A stretch of 64,000 nt of DNA from Oscheius onirici (lineage: Eukaryota > Nematoda > Chromadorea > Rhabditida > Rhabditidae), in NCBI GenBank assembly GCA_932521025.1, contig OW051468.1, positions 1,798,064 to 1,862,063 of the forward strand, read 5' to 3'. A model generated the notes under the pieces. That model did no database searches. It saw nothing but the letters and a program-made list of their open reading frames with translations, and was not told where the DNA came from. A program made the position numbers and the translations under genes. Positions 30,487-41,142 of the stretch are shown here, piece after piece; the first letter of the stretch is position 1, and every line of letters begins with the position of its first letter.

Positions 30487-33400
30487 AAAATCGAGACGGA
30501 GCTGCGAGAGGACAGCGACAGCGACGAAGCCTGTACTCTAATCGCAGCCGTCTGTCGACTATCCGAACGCGCAGTGCCGAATCTCATTCGCGATCAGAGA
30601 GCCAATCGCGGTTCGACAAGTCTTGTGTTAGTTTTTTTCTCTTTGTTTATTGAAATCTATACCAATTTCAGAGAAATCTGCTCAATGCTGACGTCGCTGT
30701 CAAACTGGCCCGGAAAGTTTCCCGTCGATGAACGCGTCTCCGATCTGCCCGCCATATTTTGGACATTTTTGCGTGAAAGTCTGATGGAAATGAAATCAGC
30801 CAATGACTCGAAGATTCAAACTGTAGGTTTTTTTTAGGATTTTGAAGCTACTGGTGTGGAAATAAACATAGTGCAATTACCTGGATTTGCAGGTAATTGA
30901 AGCAGTGAAACCGATGTACAGTTCCGTCCTGCAAGAAGCCTGCACGAAGATGTCCTACCCGCCGCTGGTCGAGTACGAGGAGATGGACAAGGAGCAGAGG
31001 GAAATGTTCTCCACGTGAGTCTTGTTTTGTTCTTTTGAATGACCTTCTTTTTGAAAAAAGTTCAAATTCTTGGTCTATCTCTGTAAATTATGCTCGTCTG
31101 ACTTTCTCATCACAAAACTCAATTTTTTAGATATCGCAAAAATCGAAGCGAAGTCTCTGTCGACGCCTTCTTCATAGTCGGAAATGATACTTTACTCTTC
31201 CTCAACAACCAGCTCGGTCAGGCCATTCAACAGGGAGACATCTGCAGGTATTTTATCTTTTTTTTAGCATTTCCTAAACAAGCTCAGGACAGAATGTGTG
31301 CTCTATTTCTGGTCCCTGGTAGCCGACTATTTGACCGAAGAGCAGTTTATCCCGATCTGCCAGTGTCTGGAGATGTGCACAGAGCTGGCGACGGTACCAA
31401 CGGGAAGGGATTGTGACCGACTAGGCTGTACAATGATGCAGCTCTTCATCGCGCTAGCTCATCTGATTCAGGCGCACGATAATGTAAGCCCTTTTTTCAA
31501 TTTTAGCTGAAAAACGGGTTATACTTTGTTCAATTAACCGCCATTATCGTTACCCGTTTGCACAGTTCGTATTCAAAAATCGACTCGCATTCGACTTTTT
31601 TCTATTTCTCCTTCACCCAAGAGGCAAAAAACACAGAAACGACGAAAGGATGTTGCCACAAAATGCGTTTCTACTGCTATCTGGCTTCAAAAATGAGTGC
31701 ACACGTTCGTTCTCAACCTTCTCAAGTTTTAGGAGTCCAAGTAACTTTCAATATTTTCAGGCCGTGGCTCTCCAAAACTACGTGGTCAATATCATTCTGC
31801 CCTATATGGATCGTCCTCACTGTGCCTCCGACGCCCTCTCAGCCCTGGAAAATATCGTCTCGACACGGAACCAGCAACTCTTTTCCCGCGTCGGAACAGA
31901 AGTTTCGGAAAAGTGCTACAATTTCTTCATGGACTGCTCAAATTTACCGAAACTGCGGCTGATAGCCCTAAAATGTATTGGCTATGTCCTGTCGATGAAA
32001 GGGACGGCGGAAGTTATGGTTTGTAGATCTTTTAAAATCTTTTCTAAAAGCTGATTCCTAGGAAATTGTACAGAAGATGATCGCCAGCCAGGTGCAGGAT
32101 TTGACAGTGACGGATCTGCTGACGGACGAGGATCTGAAGCGGAAGCAGTTCCAGATCAATATCTTTTCAAGTCTCTTCTCGACGCTTCATAACAAGCAGA
32201 AAAGTTGGTTTTTTAGTTGCTTGACAAGAAAATCCAAAAATTGAGCCGCTGGAGGCCAAAATGATCCGTTTGGTTTGTGACATGTAGAAATTGAAACAGA
32301 ACTATCAGCTTGGCCTGAATTATATGATTGCTTTGACAGTGAATGAAAGTTTACAGCAAAACAGCTATAGAATAATCAAGTTTCAGACAACTCGGCCGCC
32401 GAGACGCCAGTGACGCTGATTCTGGAACAAGCAGTACCCGTTTTCAGGAGCATATTGCAGAATCAGGGAGCTGCTAGGGCGATTGGAGACAGGGTATGCT
32501 TTACTCTTTCTGATTTGTTTCTGCTAGACGGCTCCCAGATTTAGAATAGTTAACCGAATCTCTTCAAAAAAATACCTGTGAAAATAGGAAAAGGGAGTTT
32601 GTGCTCGCTAAAACAGCTTAAAATCACAGAAAGAAATAAGCTCATTGCGTCCCAAAAGAGGAAGCATTTCTTTTTTTCTGGTGCTCCTTACCGATTGAAA
32701 TTGTTTGTGACGGCTATCGCCGCCCTGGCGACTGCGGCACTCACAATCAGAAGCACGAAGAAAGTCGTTTCACAGTTTAAAGGACGCTACTAATTCACCT
32801 AATTCGCTCTTTATTCTATCATTTACTGCCCTTTTTATGACTAAAAACATCTAATTTCAGGTCTGTGAAGCTGTCCTAGCAGCTGTCTGCAGTTTCCCCG
32901 TCGACTCTCCCAGCATCGTGCCCGTCTTCCCGTTCGTAGCCGAAATCATCGACCTCTCCCTGCTAACAAACTCCGCCGCTAGCTGCAGTCTAGCCAAATC
33001 TACCGTTCTGGTAATTTTTTTTCCTTTTCTTGCCAAAAAATATCTACATTTTAGAGCTACGCCCGCTCCACGTCGGCTCCTGCTCTCCAAGAAGCCATCG
33101 CCGGCTGGTTTGCCCTCTTCTCCCAGAATCAGGATCACAAGGACCTCGAGGAATGGCTCGGACTGATGTATCACGTCTTCAAAAAGAACTGGAAGACGAT
33201 TCATCTCAACGAGCAGCTTTTTGTCAATATCGTCAATAATAGCATTCATGTGGCTGGAAATGTAAGCATTTTTACTCGTCTTTTGGTCTAAAACAACTAA
33301 TTCTAGGCGCTAGTCTCGAGCAACGAGCCAAACGTCGTCCGGGTCGGCTCCCAGGTGTTGGCTCAGATTGCCACGCAGACGACTTCGTTCGGAGATGAGG

Positions 33401-36400
33401 TCTCGAGAAGACTGCTGGCTGACAATGGAACACCTCTTGTCAAAGTAAGGGAAATTTTTAGTCAAAGGGGTCAGCAAGTGAGCTGAAGTTCAAACCAGCC
33501 GCTTTTGACCTTCTTTTTACGTTTTCAGTGGTTCTTTTTGAGATTCCATCTTTGTGACTGCTTTATTCTTTATTTATTTATACGTATCCTAACTCAGATA
33601 ATATATCTGTAGGGGAAGAGACTTCTATCGTTGGGTAGTCATCCAACTGCCAACCTTCTGAACTCTGTTCGGGACAATTTTCTGGCTGTAGATGCAAAAG
33701 TTGGCCCAGCTTTAGTAGAAAGTAGGTTCCTCCATCTGTGTGGTGGTCGTCCAGCTGCTCTTGCCCGATTCGGTGACCATTCTTCTACGATTTTCGTCCA
33801 GCTATCTCCGTCCTCATTCGACACTTTCCAAGCCCAATCAAACAGTCTTCTCTTGTATTCATCTACGACGTCTTTCAGCTTTGTCCTGTTGCGGATTTCT
33901 TCACTTGAAATATGATCCAGAAGTGAGATTCCAAGAATCTTTCGTTGCATTCTCCTTTGCATCACGGCTAAAGCATTCTCCTCTGTCTTCTTCAGACCTG
34001 CAGTTTCTAGTCCGTATAGCAACGTGGGCAGGACTTTCATCTCAAACAGCTTCTTTTTCATTTTCAATGGAGTCATCCGGGAAAAGTAAACTTCTTTGTC
34101 GTTGTAGAACGAGGCCCATCCTAATTTCACACGTCTGCTTATCTCCTGGGATAGATCCCCGTCGGCTGTCAGCTTCGATCCAAGGTATATAAAATCGTTG
34201 ACTCTCTCCAGTTCTGTGCCATTGAGACCGATTGAATGTTGCACTGTCGCAAACGTTGTCATCCATTTGGTCTTCCTTCTGTTCACTTTCAATCCGACTT
34301 TTTGGCCTTCTTGTTCGAGATTGTTCAACATGTATTCAGCATCTTTCACAGTCTTTCCTAGCAGTATAATGTCGTCAGCATAGCAGAGATGAGTTAGAGA
34401 TTTGCCGTTGACCAATATTCCTTTTCCATCCCATGTGACATTTCTTAGGACGTCTTCTAACACAGCATTGAAGAGTTGCGGAGATAGAGGACAGCCTTGG
34501 CGAACCCCACGTTCCAGAACAATGCGAATTCGTTTCCTATTTATTTCAATTTCCGTAGAGCTTCCTTCGTACAGTTGTTTCAGAACTTCCAGTATCTCCT
34601 CGTCCACTCCGCGTCTTCGGAGAGAGTTCCAGACAGCTTCCACTCCGCGTCTTCGGAGAGAGTTCCAGACAGCAGTCTCTACGGAATCAAAGGCTTTCTC
34701 GTAGTCCACGAAGATCGCGTAGAATCCGGTTCCGTTATATTCCTTTGCTTTCTCCAATAGCTGTCGCATGATGAATATGTTGTTCAGCGTACTATGTCCT
34801 TTTCGAAAGCCCGATTGTTCAGGATCTTGAACTTGTTCCAGCAAACCTTCCACTCTACTCAATATAGGCTGGACTTTTTCTCTGCTCTCATATAGACCAT
34901 CGTAGAAGGTTTTGACCAATGACCGAAGTTCCTTTTCGTCCTGGCTCAGACTGTTTGTGGTTGGATTGTGCAGCTGGCTGAGTCTTTTCCTTCCATGTGA
35001 CTGTTCGTCGCGTAATGGCCGGTATCCTTTTCCACGTCTCAGGATATCGTTGACCAGACTTATACGTCGCTTCCTCAGATCATCTTCCATTGAACGCCTC
35101 GTAATATGGCACATCATACTGTATTCTAGTCGTTCCCTCTGGGTTGTTCTCGATCTCAGCTCGTTCCTTCGTTTCATACATGTTAGAGTCAGTTCCGAGG
35201 GTCGCGGTGGAAGTTCGACCTTTGATGTGGCCATTTGCTGTATTTCGATGACTTTTCTGGTCAGGTTCACGTAGTTTTGCTCCGTGGTTCCACTCGACAA
35301 GCCTCCTTGCTCCAGCATAATGTGCATCTATTGTGTCAATATGTCCTGATCTACTACAGTAGTGGTACGTTTCTTCTTCGCTTTTCTCTTGGCAATGAGC
35401 ACAGGAACAATCAGCTTCGCTCGTACCATACGATGGTCCGATCCAAACTTGAACCCAGTAGCAACATGACATGATTTCACCATCCTCCAGTAATTCTTTG
35501 GAGCCAATACGTAGTCGATTTGGGAGAGATGTTGTCCATTCGGGGCACGCCAGGTCCAAATTCGTCCATAGCGGCATTTCGTGTATGTATTAGCAATTCG
35601 AAGTCCGATTGTTTCACAAAAATTGATCAAGGCCTGTCCCTGTTCGTTTCGGTCTCCAATTCCAAAAGGTCCAACTGGTTCGTCGCCACTTTCCCGTTTT
35701 CCAACCACAGCATTCAGATCACCGATGATCCAGGAGTTGTACCGACCAGCAGCATCGCTAACTACTTCTTTTTCCAGTTGTTGTAGGAACAGTTCGTAGT
35801 TTTGCAAATCGTCGGTATTTCCATATTGGCACGGTGCATAGACGCAATATATGGACATTCTCCTTTGATTCAGGTAGATACGTAGTCGTGATATCCTTGG
35901 CGATAGAGCGTCAAAGCATTCCACATAGTCCTTGATCCTCGAACTAACCAGGAAAGCGGTGCCCGACTGAGAAGATGCAGCTGTAGGCCCGGATTGGTAG
36001 AGTCGGTACGATGAATCAGACAGATCCGTGACAGCGTATCCAGGCAGTCGGCATTCGGAGAGTCCTATTATATCTGCATCGAATTCTTTCAAAGACTCTT
36101 GCAGCTCTACTAGGCGGGTCTGGGCAGCCAATCTTCGAACGTTCAGTGTACAGATGGTCAATTTAGACGATGTCCTTCGGTTAGAGGTATCTCTTCGAGT
36201 AGTAGCAACCATCCCTCCTGCTAAGGTTCTGGGATGGGAGTCTTGTTATTCCTCCTTGATAGGCAGACGACGGCTCCGGTAGAATTTATTCCAGGTAGAG
36301 AAAAGACTACTGCGGTAGAGCAATAATAGAGGTCGACAGTCTTCAAAGCGAGAACATAACGAGAACATTCTTTTCGAGACCTATTTCACTGGATGTTGCG

Positions 36401-36723
36401 TATCCGAAAAGTGTGAAAACTTGGTAGCTACTTCCGACTAACCATCGCTTTCCAGCACATTTTCCTCCGAGTACAAAGCGAGCTGATGCGAACGACTGTC
36501 GAGTCGCTGGCCGAGGTTCTCTTCTTCTTCGCAAACAGTTCCCTACCGAAACCAGGTACCTTTCCCCCATTAATTCCAAGCCAACAATTCTTCTAGAAGT
36601 GTCATCGGAACAGAAGAGAGAGGCGATAGTCCGATGGTCGCCGCAATGTTCCGCGAAGTCGGCAATTTGCGAAACTTCAAGCAGATGACTCTTCGACTTA
36701 ATCAAGCATGTCGGAAAGCCTAA
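30487..36723 (+). CDS. Importin-13-like karyopherin beta, N-terminus missing
   Basis: At least thirteen exons run from about 30487 to the stop at 36721-36723. The protein resembles importin-13 along its middle and end. 'FWTFLRESL' corresponds to IPO13 'FWYTLQDD', 'YPPLVEYEEMDKEQREMFSTYR' is the matching linker, and 'DAFFIVGNDTLLFLNNQLG' matches 'YEMLGAELLSNLYDKLG'. HEAT-type helices continue to 'TVESLAEVLFFFAN' and a final exon 'FREVGNLRNFKQMTLRL...'. IPO13 shuttles cargo in both directions with Ran. About 250-270 N-terminal residues, including the Ran-binding region, are not found upstream. An RTE element (about 33600-36330, antisense) occupies the intron between exons at 33307-33444 and 36440. 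The last exon joins in frame only with an unusual splice choice, so a lesion there is possible. Confidence 0.78.
33600..36330 (-). mobile_element. RTE-clade retrotransposon with endonuclease and RT, inactivated
   Basis: On the minus strand, the first open frame (36212-35328) is an APE-type endonuclease: 'TICTLNVRRL', 'DIIGLSECRL', 'WIIGDLNAVVG', 'WTWRAPNGQHLSQIDYV' and 'GSDHRMV'. A single in-frame TAG separates it from the RT frame (35327-33639), with 'EQSGFRKGHSTLNNIF', 'FVDYEKAFDS', 'GVRQGCPLSPQLFN', 'YADD' and 'RAAGRPPHRWRN'. Two further lesions are visible. The N-terminal RT motifs (the 'NYRPISLL' region) are deleted between 'LYESREKVQP' and 'EQSGFRKG'. A 36-bp tandem duplication (about 34603-34675) repeats 'AVWNSLRRRGV'. 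The element lies antisense in an intron of the importin-13-like gene. Confidence 0.92.
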
Positions 36724-36729
36724 GTTTTT

Positions 36730-37405
36730 TGTTATTAGTTTATTTTCCCTGATATATTGGCTGCCGTGTATGTCCATGTTATCCAGCTCAAAATGTGTGT
36801 AATATTGTCTTTTTGCTGTCGCACCAAAGTTGAAATTCCTCCCCTACCTGCCTATTTGACTATTTTTTTCCAATTTTTACTTGCTACGGGTGCCGTGAAA
36901 GAATTAAAAGAGTTTTTGTAATGATAAGTCTGTTTTTTTGCCCACTCTGTGACTGCTTTCCTGTGGTGGCTGGAACATCTTCTCAAGAGAAAACGGCAGA
37001 AAGGACTGGACTGGATACGATGATTGGACACGCGACGAGAAGAATAAATGCGAGGGGGAGGACACTGTCCGCGTATGACCCATCGTGGGAACGAAAGATC
37101 GAAAAAGAAATCCGATCTCGGGGCACTATTGTTTGGACACAAGGATGGTTTTTAGTTGGGTGTGGGATATCGAGATGAGCCCGGTAGCAATCGAAAGGGT
37201 ATCGAAAATAATGGTGTTTGCCAGATTTTCAGCTGCTGAATGATTCGCCACTGCCCACTAGAGCGATATTCAGTTTGTTATTGTTGGGCTGCGCCTGCCT
37301 CCATCACTTGGATTTACGGCGCGTCGGCTTACCAAAGTGAGCCTGTGCTCTCGCCCAGAAATTTTTTCTTTGTGAGTTCGCACAGCGCGCGGCGCCCCCA
37401 GATGT
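36730..37405. other. Stretch without a recognised gene
   Basis: A plus-strand frame at about 36921-37178 (85 codons) has no recognisable motif. It may be a chance frame or a decayed exon. Nothing else is supported between the importin-like stop and the hairpin. Confidence 0.4.
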
Positions 37406-37410
37406 CTCGA

Positions 37411-37725
37411 GATGGCGAGGGCGCGCCATGGCTGCAGACGAAGCGAAGCTGCCTTTCAGCCGATTTGGCTCAAATTTGGACAGGAGACACTTGACATGAT
37501 TCCCCAGGACGCTTTTTTTTTTTTTTTGGTTTTCGACATTCGATTTTCCGACCGAGATATGAGTCTTTCAATTTTAAAAAGGTCATATCTCGGTCGGAAG
37601 ATCGAATTTCGGCGAACAAAAAAAGCGTCCTGGGGAATCATGTCAAGTGTCTCCTGTCCAAATTTGAGCCAAATCGGCTGAAATGCGGCTTCTCTTCGTC
37701 TGCAGCCATGGCGCGCTCTCGCCAT
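37411..37725. repeat. Long near-perfect inverted repeat (hairpin)
   Basis: The two arms, about 150 bp each, are almost exact reverse complements. 'GGCGCGCCATGGCTGCAGAC' and 'CTCAAATTTGGACAGGAGAC' on the left are mirrored on the right, around a short centre near 37568. Because the arms match, the same peptide-like frame appears on both strands. This is a foldback MITE or a very young palindrome. A transcript across it would form a long dsRNA stem. Confidence 0.9.
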
Positions 37726-38120
37726 GTCGTCCATAACTTTGCGGCTTCGGTACTTATTGAAGACAGCATTTATCCGTTTTGGCATGTTCTGTGACTATTT
37801 AGATCAGATAAAGATCTTTCCAACCTATTTTGGAGAATTCAAAAAGAATAAAAGATGACCGAGATATGATGCATCGAAGTTGGGTCAAAATCGGAGTTGG
37901 CGAAACACATTTCTTAAGAATGGCTAAACGGTTTGCTGAAACTCGGGGCGATAGTTGGCACCACCAATGGTCGAAGGAGGACAGAGAGAGCAAGAGAACG
38001 CTGGTTCGCGACAGATGTATTATTGTCTCTTCCAGTTCTAGACTCAGTCTGGCTAGCCTCCAGTACTCTCAGCAGAAAAATGAAAAAAAATAGAAAAGAA
38101 AATTGAAAGGTTCATTAATT

Positions 38121-38890
38121 TTATTTATTAGCTGGCTTCTTGCATACGAAAGCTCTCATATCAGTTCCGCAAGGAGTGTCGTTCCAATAAGTTTCAGAAC
38201 AAAGAGAAGGACTACAGTTGGCCCATGGATCAGTGTACATCTGTAACTTTCAGTATGCCCTGAACACGAGTGAACTTACATGAACACAAAATTCGCGACC
38301 ATTTTTGTTATCAGGCTGAGTGGGAGCCCATTTAAAGTAGTTTGCCTTAATTGTTGTCATTAGCGGAAGATTGACAAAAACGTACCGGAGTTCCGTCTGT
38401 GTAGACCCATTTTCCGTTGGACTTGTACATCCCAAACCAGGCATAAAAGTCACCAGTATTACTGTGACTAGTAGCTCCGCATCTGCTTATCTCTAAAAAA
38501 GGAGTAAAAATCCGAAAAATCGAAGCTTACGATAGAAAAATTAGTTTTCCGCATCGGAATGAATGGATGCCAGATGGGCTCCATGAGCTTGACATGACTG
38601 TTCAGAGTGGGTGAAATTTCCTCCGAAGAGTGTTTTGTAGCAGCTATTCGTGCCGTGAAAGTATGTCCAGCCATCATCACAGACAATTTTTGGAGCAGGT
38701 ACTGGACAGGAGGCTGTCGGTACAGTAGCCCAGTTGTTATAGGTGTAAATACTTCCGTCCACCCAGCTCCACGACGGAAAAGGGCAGAGACTTGAGGCAA
38801 AACAAGACAGAATTAGCCGTGAGAATAAGTGCAAATTATTAACAGGAAAATAGCGTCGAGTTGAGAAAGATTACATCTTTTCACAAAGCT
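38121..38890 (-). CDS. Secreted C-type lectin-domain protein
   Basis: Three to four exons on the minus strand end at the stop at 38121. The N-terminus is probably a hydrophobic signal segment near 38770-38834, but no good ATG is visible there, so the start is unresolved. The CTLD shows 'CDDGWTYFHGTNSCYK', 'HSEQSCQAHGAHLASIHSDAE', 'DFYAWFGMY', 'WVYTDGTP', 'KWAPTQPDN', 'CVH' and the final 'TPCGTDMRAFVCKKPANK'. The 'QPDN' loop replaces the sugar-specifying EPN/QPD motif region and is compatible with Ca2+-dependent binding, although the canonical WND is altered ('YWNDTPC'). Such proteins are commonly immune-induced in nematodes. A second, broken CTLD gene lies at 53080-53703. Confidence 0.8.
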
Positions 38891-39780
38891 TCCTGCTGGG
38901 AAAATGAGTCGAACTAGATAGGTAAGGATTCAAAACTGAAACTGAGAAACTCAAAGATCTCCCTTCCAACAGACTGATCTCAATTCGTCACAACGGCTCA
39001 GTATCTTACTTCAAGGCCTATATCCAAGTCTTACCATGCCTTGCGCATCTGCCGTCCTAACTGTCGGGCATTCATCTCCCATAGCATATCTCTTTGACGG
39101 GCCTCAGCATCACATACACATACTGCAGCACTGCTCTCCCAGGATTCTGAAAGCTAGAGACGAGCAAAGCTTCAAGAAATTATCTGTCTGTTTTCTCCTA
39201 TCACTGTCAGAGTTTTTACGCTAGAAGAGAGCACTTTCCGTCATTCCCATAGGCCCTGCGGATCTCCAAGAACTGTACCAAACACCGCTACGGATTCATG
39301 AAGGTGTCCACAGAGCCGGGAAGACGGAGCATGACTATCTTCTTGCAAAGGCAGAACCCAAAAGAACTTGTCAAGTCTTGTCGAGTTTTAAACTTGTCGA
39401 ATTTTTCTTAAGACTTGAGTTTTTAGTTTTTTATAGAGACGCTTTCTTGAGAAGTTCAATCTCAGTTCAGTCAGAAAACTGTCCTGTTCTGAACTTGAAA
39501 CTTTCCTCGACTCTTCTCCGGACTTCCAAGTTTTTCAACCTAGTATTGTTTTCCATGTCCATATCTCGAAAGATCTCTCCGATGCGAAACAACAACACGA
39601 TTCCTTGTTGCTCCCATCTTTCGAACCCTGTTTGTTTATAAGCCCGCGTCCTGTTGACGATCTTTTGCTCCCCCTATCCCCCTATAAATACTGCCTCCTA
39701 AAAGAGCCAGTGCACTGTTCTCTAACTCCTTTTCCCTCTTGTCTTCCCTTCTTAGCTTAACTGCTGACTTTCAGTGAAAA
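38891..39780. other. 5' region of the dehydrogenase gene; no other gene seen
   Basis: No exon is supported. A TATA-like CTATAAATA lies at about 39683. The last bases before the dehydrogenase ATG contain GACTTTCAG, an acceptor-like site that could serve spliced-leader addition. Confidence 0.5.
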
Positions 39781-39781
39781 A

Positions 39782-40663
39782 ATGGCAAACGTTCTCATTA
39801 CTGGCTGCGACAAGGGCATTGGTCTCGGACTGGTGCAGGAGTATCTCAAGAAGCCTGACATTCATCATGTCATCGCTACCTGTCTGGATCCGAAGCATGA
39901 CGACGAGCTGAAGAAGATCCAGGATCCTCGTCTTCACATTGTCAAGATGGACGTGACCTGTGACAAGGCTATCAAGAAGGCTGTTGACGAGGTAGGGGGA
40001 CTTTTTTCTAGTTCTTCCTTCTAAACTCCCTTCAGTTTTCTTTCAAAGCCAATTTTTCCAGACCTCGAAGATTGTCGGTGAAAATGGTCTCAACATTCTC
40101 GTCAACAACGCTGGAATATTGGAAAATTACCAGAGTGATGCTAGTCCGGATCGCAAGCTCATCACCCAGCATCTGGTCACCAATGCCATCTCTCCGGTCA
40201 TTGTTGTCCAGTACTTCCTCCCTCTCTTGAAGAAGGCCGCAGGAAAGTCCAATGTCTGCCGTCTCGTCAATATTTCCTCCAATCTGGCTTCGATTACTCG
40301 CGAAATCGAGAATGAGGGCTCTACCGAGAAGGGATATCTGGCCTACAGCATGAGCAAGGTAAGCTGGAAACAGTCTTACTGACTCTCTGACTCTCTCATT
40401 CTCTGTCCCTCTGTCCCTCTCAAGAAAACAAAATTCAGGCCGCCATGAACGCCATGACCAAGTGCATGGCCACTGATCTGAAGCAGTATGGCATCATCAC
40501 TGCCGCCTTCCATCCTGGCTGGGTCAAGACCGACATGGGTGGTCCGGAAGCCCCGACCACTGTCGACGAGTCGGCCTTCAGTCTGGTCCAGCAGTTTGCT
40601 GACCTGTCTCTCGAGAAGTCTGGTGGATACTATGACCGCACTGGAGAGCCCCTTCCCTACTAA
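39782..40663 (+). CDS. Short-chain dehydrogenase/reductase, sniffer/carbonyl-reductase-like
   Basis: Three exons: 39782-39991, 40062-40358 and 40439-40663. The N-terminus has the Rossmann dinucleotide motif 'ITGCDKGIGLGLVQEYL' (TGxxxGxG). Further SDR signatures are 'NILVNNAGI', the catalytic Ser in 'LVNISSNLASIT', the active-site pair in 'YLAYSMSKAAMN' (YxxxK) and 'HPGWVKTDMGGPEAP'. Full length, about 243 residues, is normal for the cytosolic sniffer-like carbonyl reductases, NADPH-dependent enzymes reducing carbonyl compounds. The exact substrate cannot be told. AATAAA is present at about 40750. Intron 2 is a C/T-rich 'CTCTGTCCCTCTGTCCCTCT' tract. Confidence 0.94.
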
Positions 40664-41142
40664 TCGCTATACATTTGTCTGAACCTGATCTCTTAACGAT
40701 CTTCCGTTCTTTGCTGGTTGTATATACATTTAACGCTTCTTGATTCATAATAAAGACTCATCGTTTCTGAGTTAAATCAGCACTGAACATTTGAATGGTC
40801 CCGAGTCTACTACGGTCTGTCTAGTCAACAAAGAGGTCATCCCTCTAAACATTGTTGTTCAGATGGTCCAGGTATCTTGTCCGTGTTTTACAGCTGATAA
40901 GAAATTCGAGGGCTAACGAAATTGGTCGCCTGTGTGACACCTTTTGCCACCAGCATTTTCCCCCCCTTTTCTGCTACAAAGACGATGCAGCTGGGTGTAA
41001 TGCATCTTTCCCTTTCTCAACGTTACACTTTAACGATGTTTGCTTGAACGCGGAACGGGCTGTTATATACTCTTTTGATACGTCACTACGCCGAATGTGC
41101 TTTTAAACTTGCCGAAAGGGCCATTTTCCAATCGCATACAAA

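Noticed and set aside
37412-37785. Frames on both strands with the same peptide ('RARHGCRRSEAAFQP')
   Set aside because: They arise because the region is a near-perfect palindrome. No domain and no splice context support coding.
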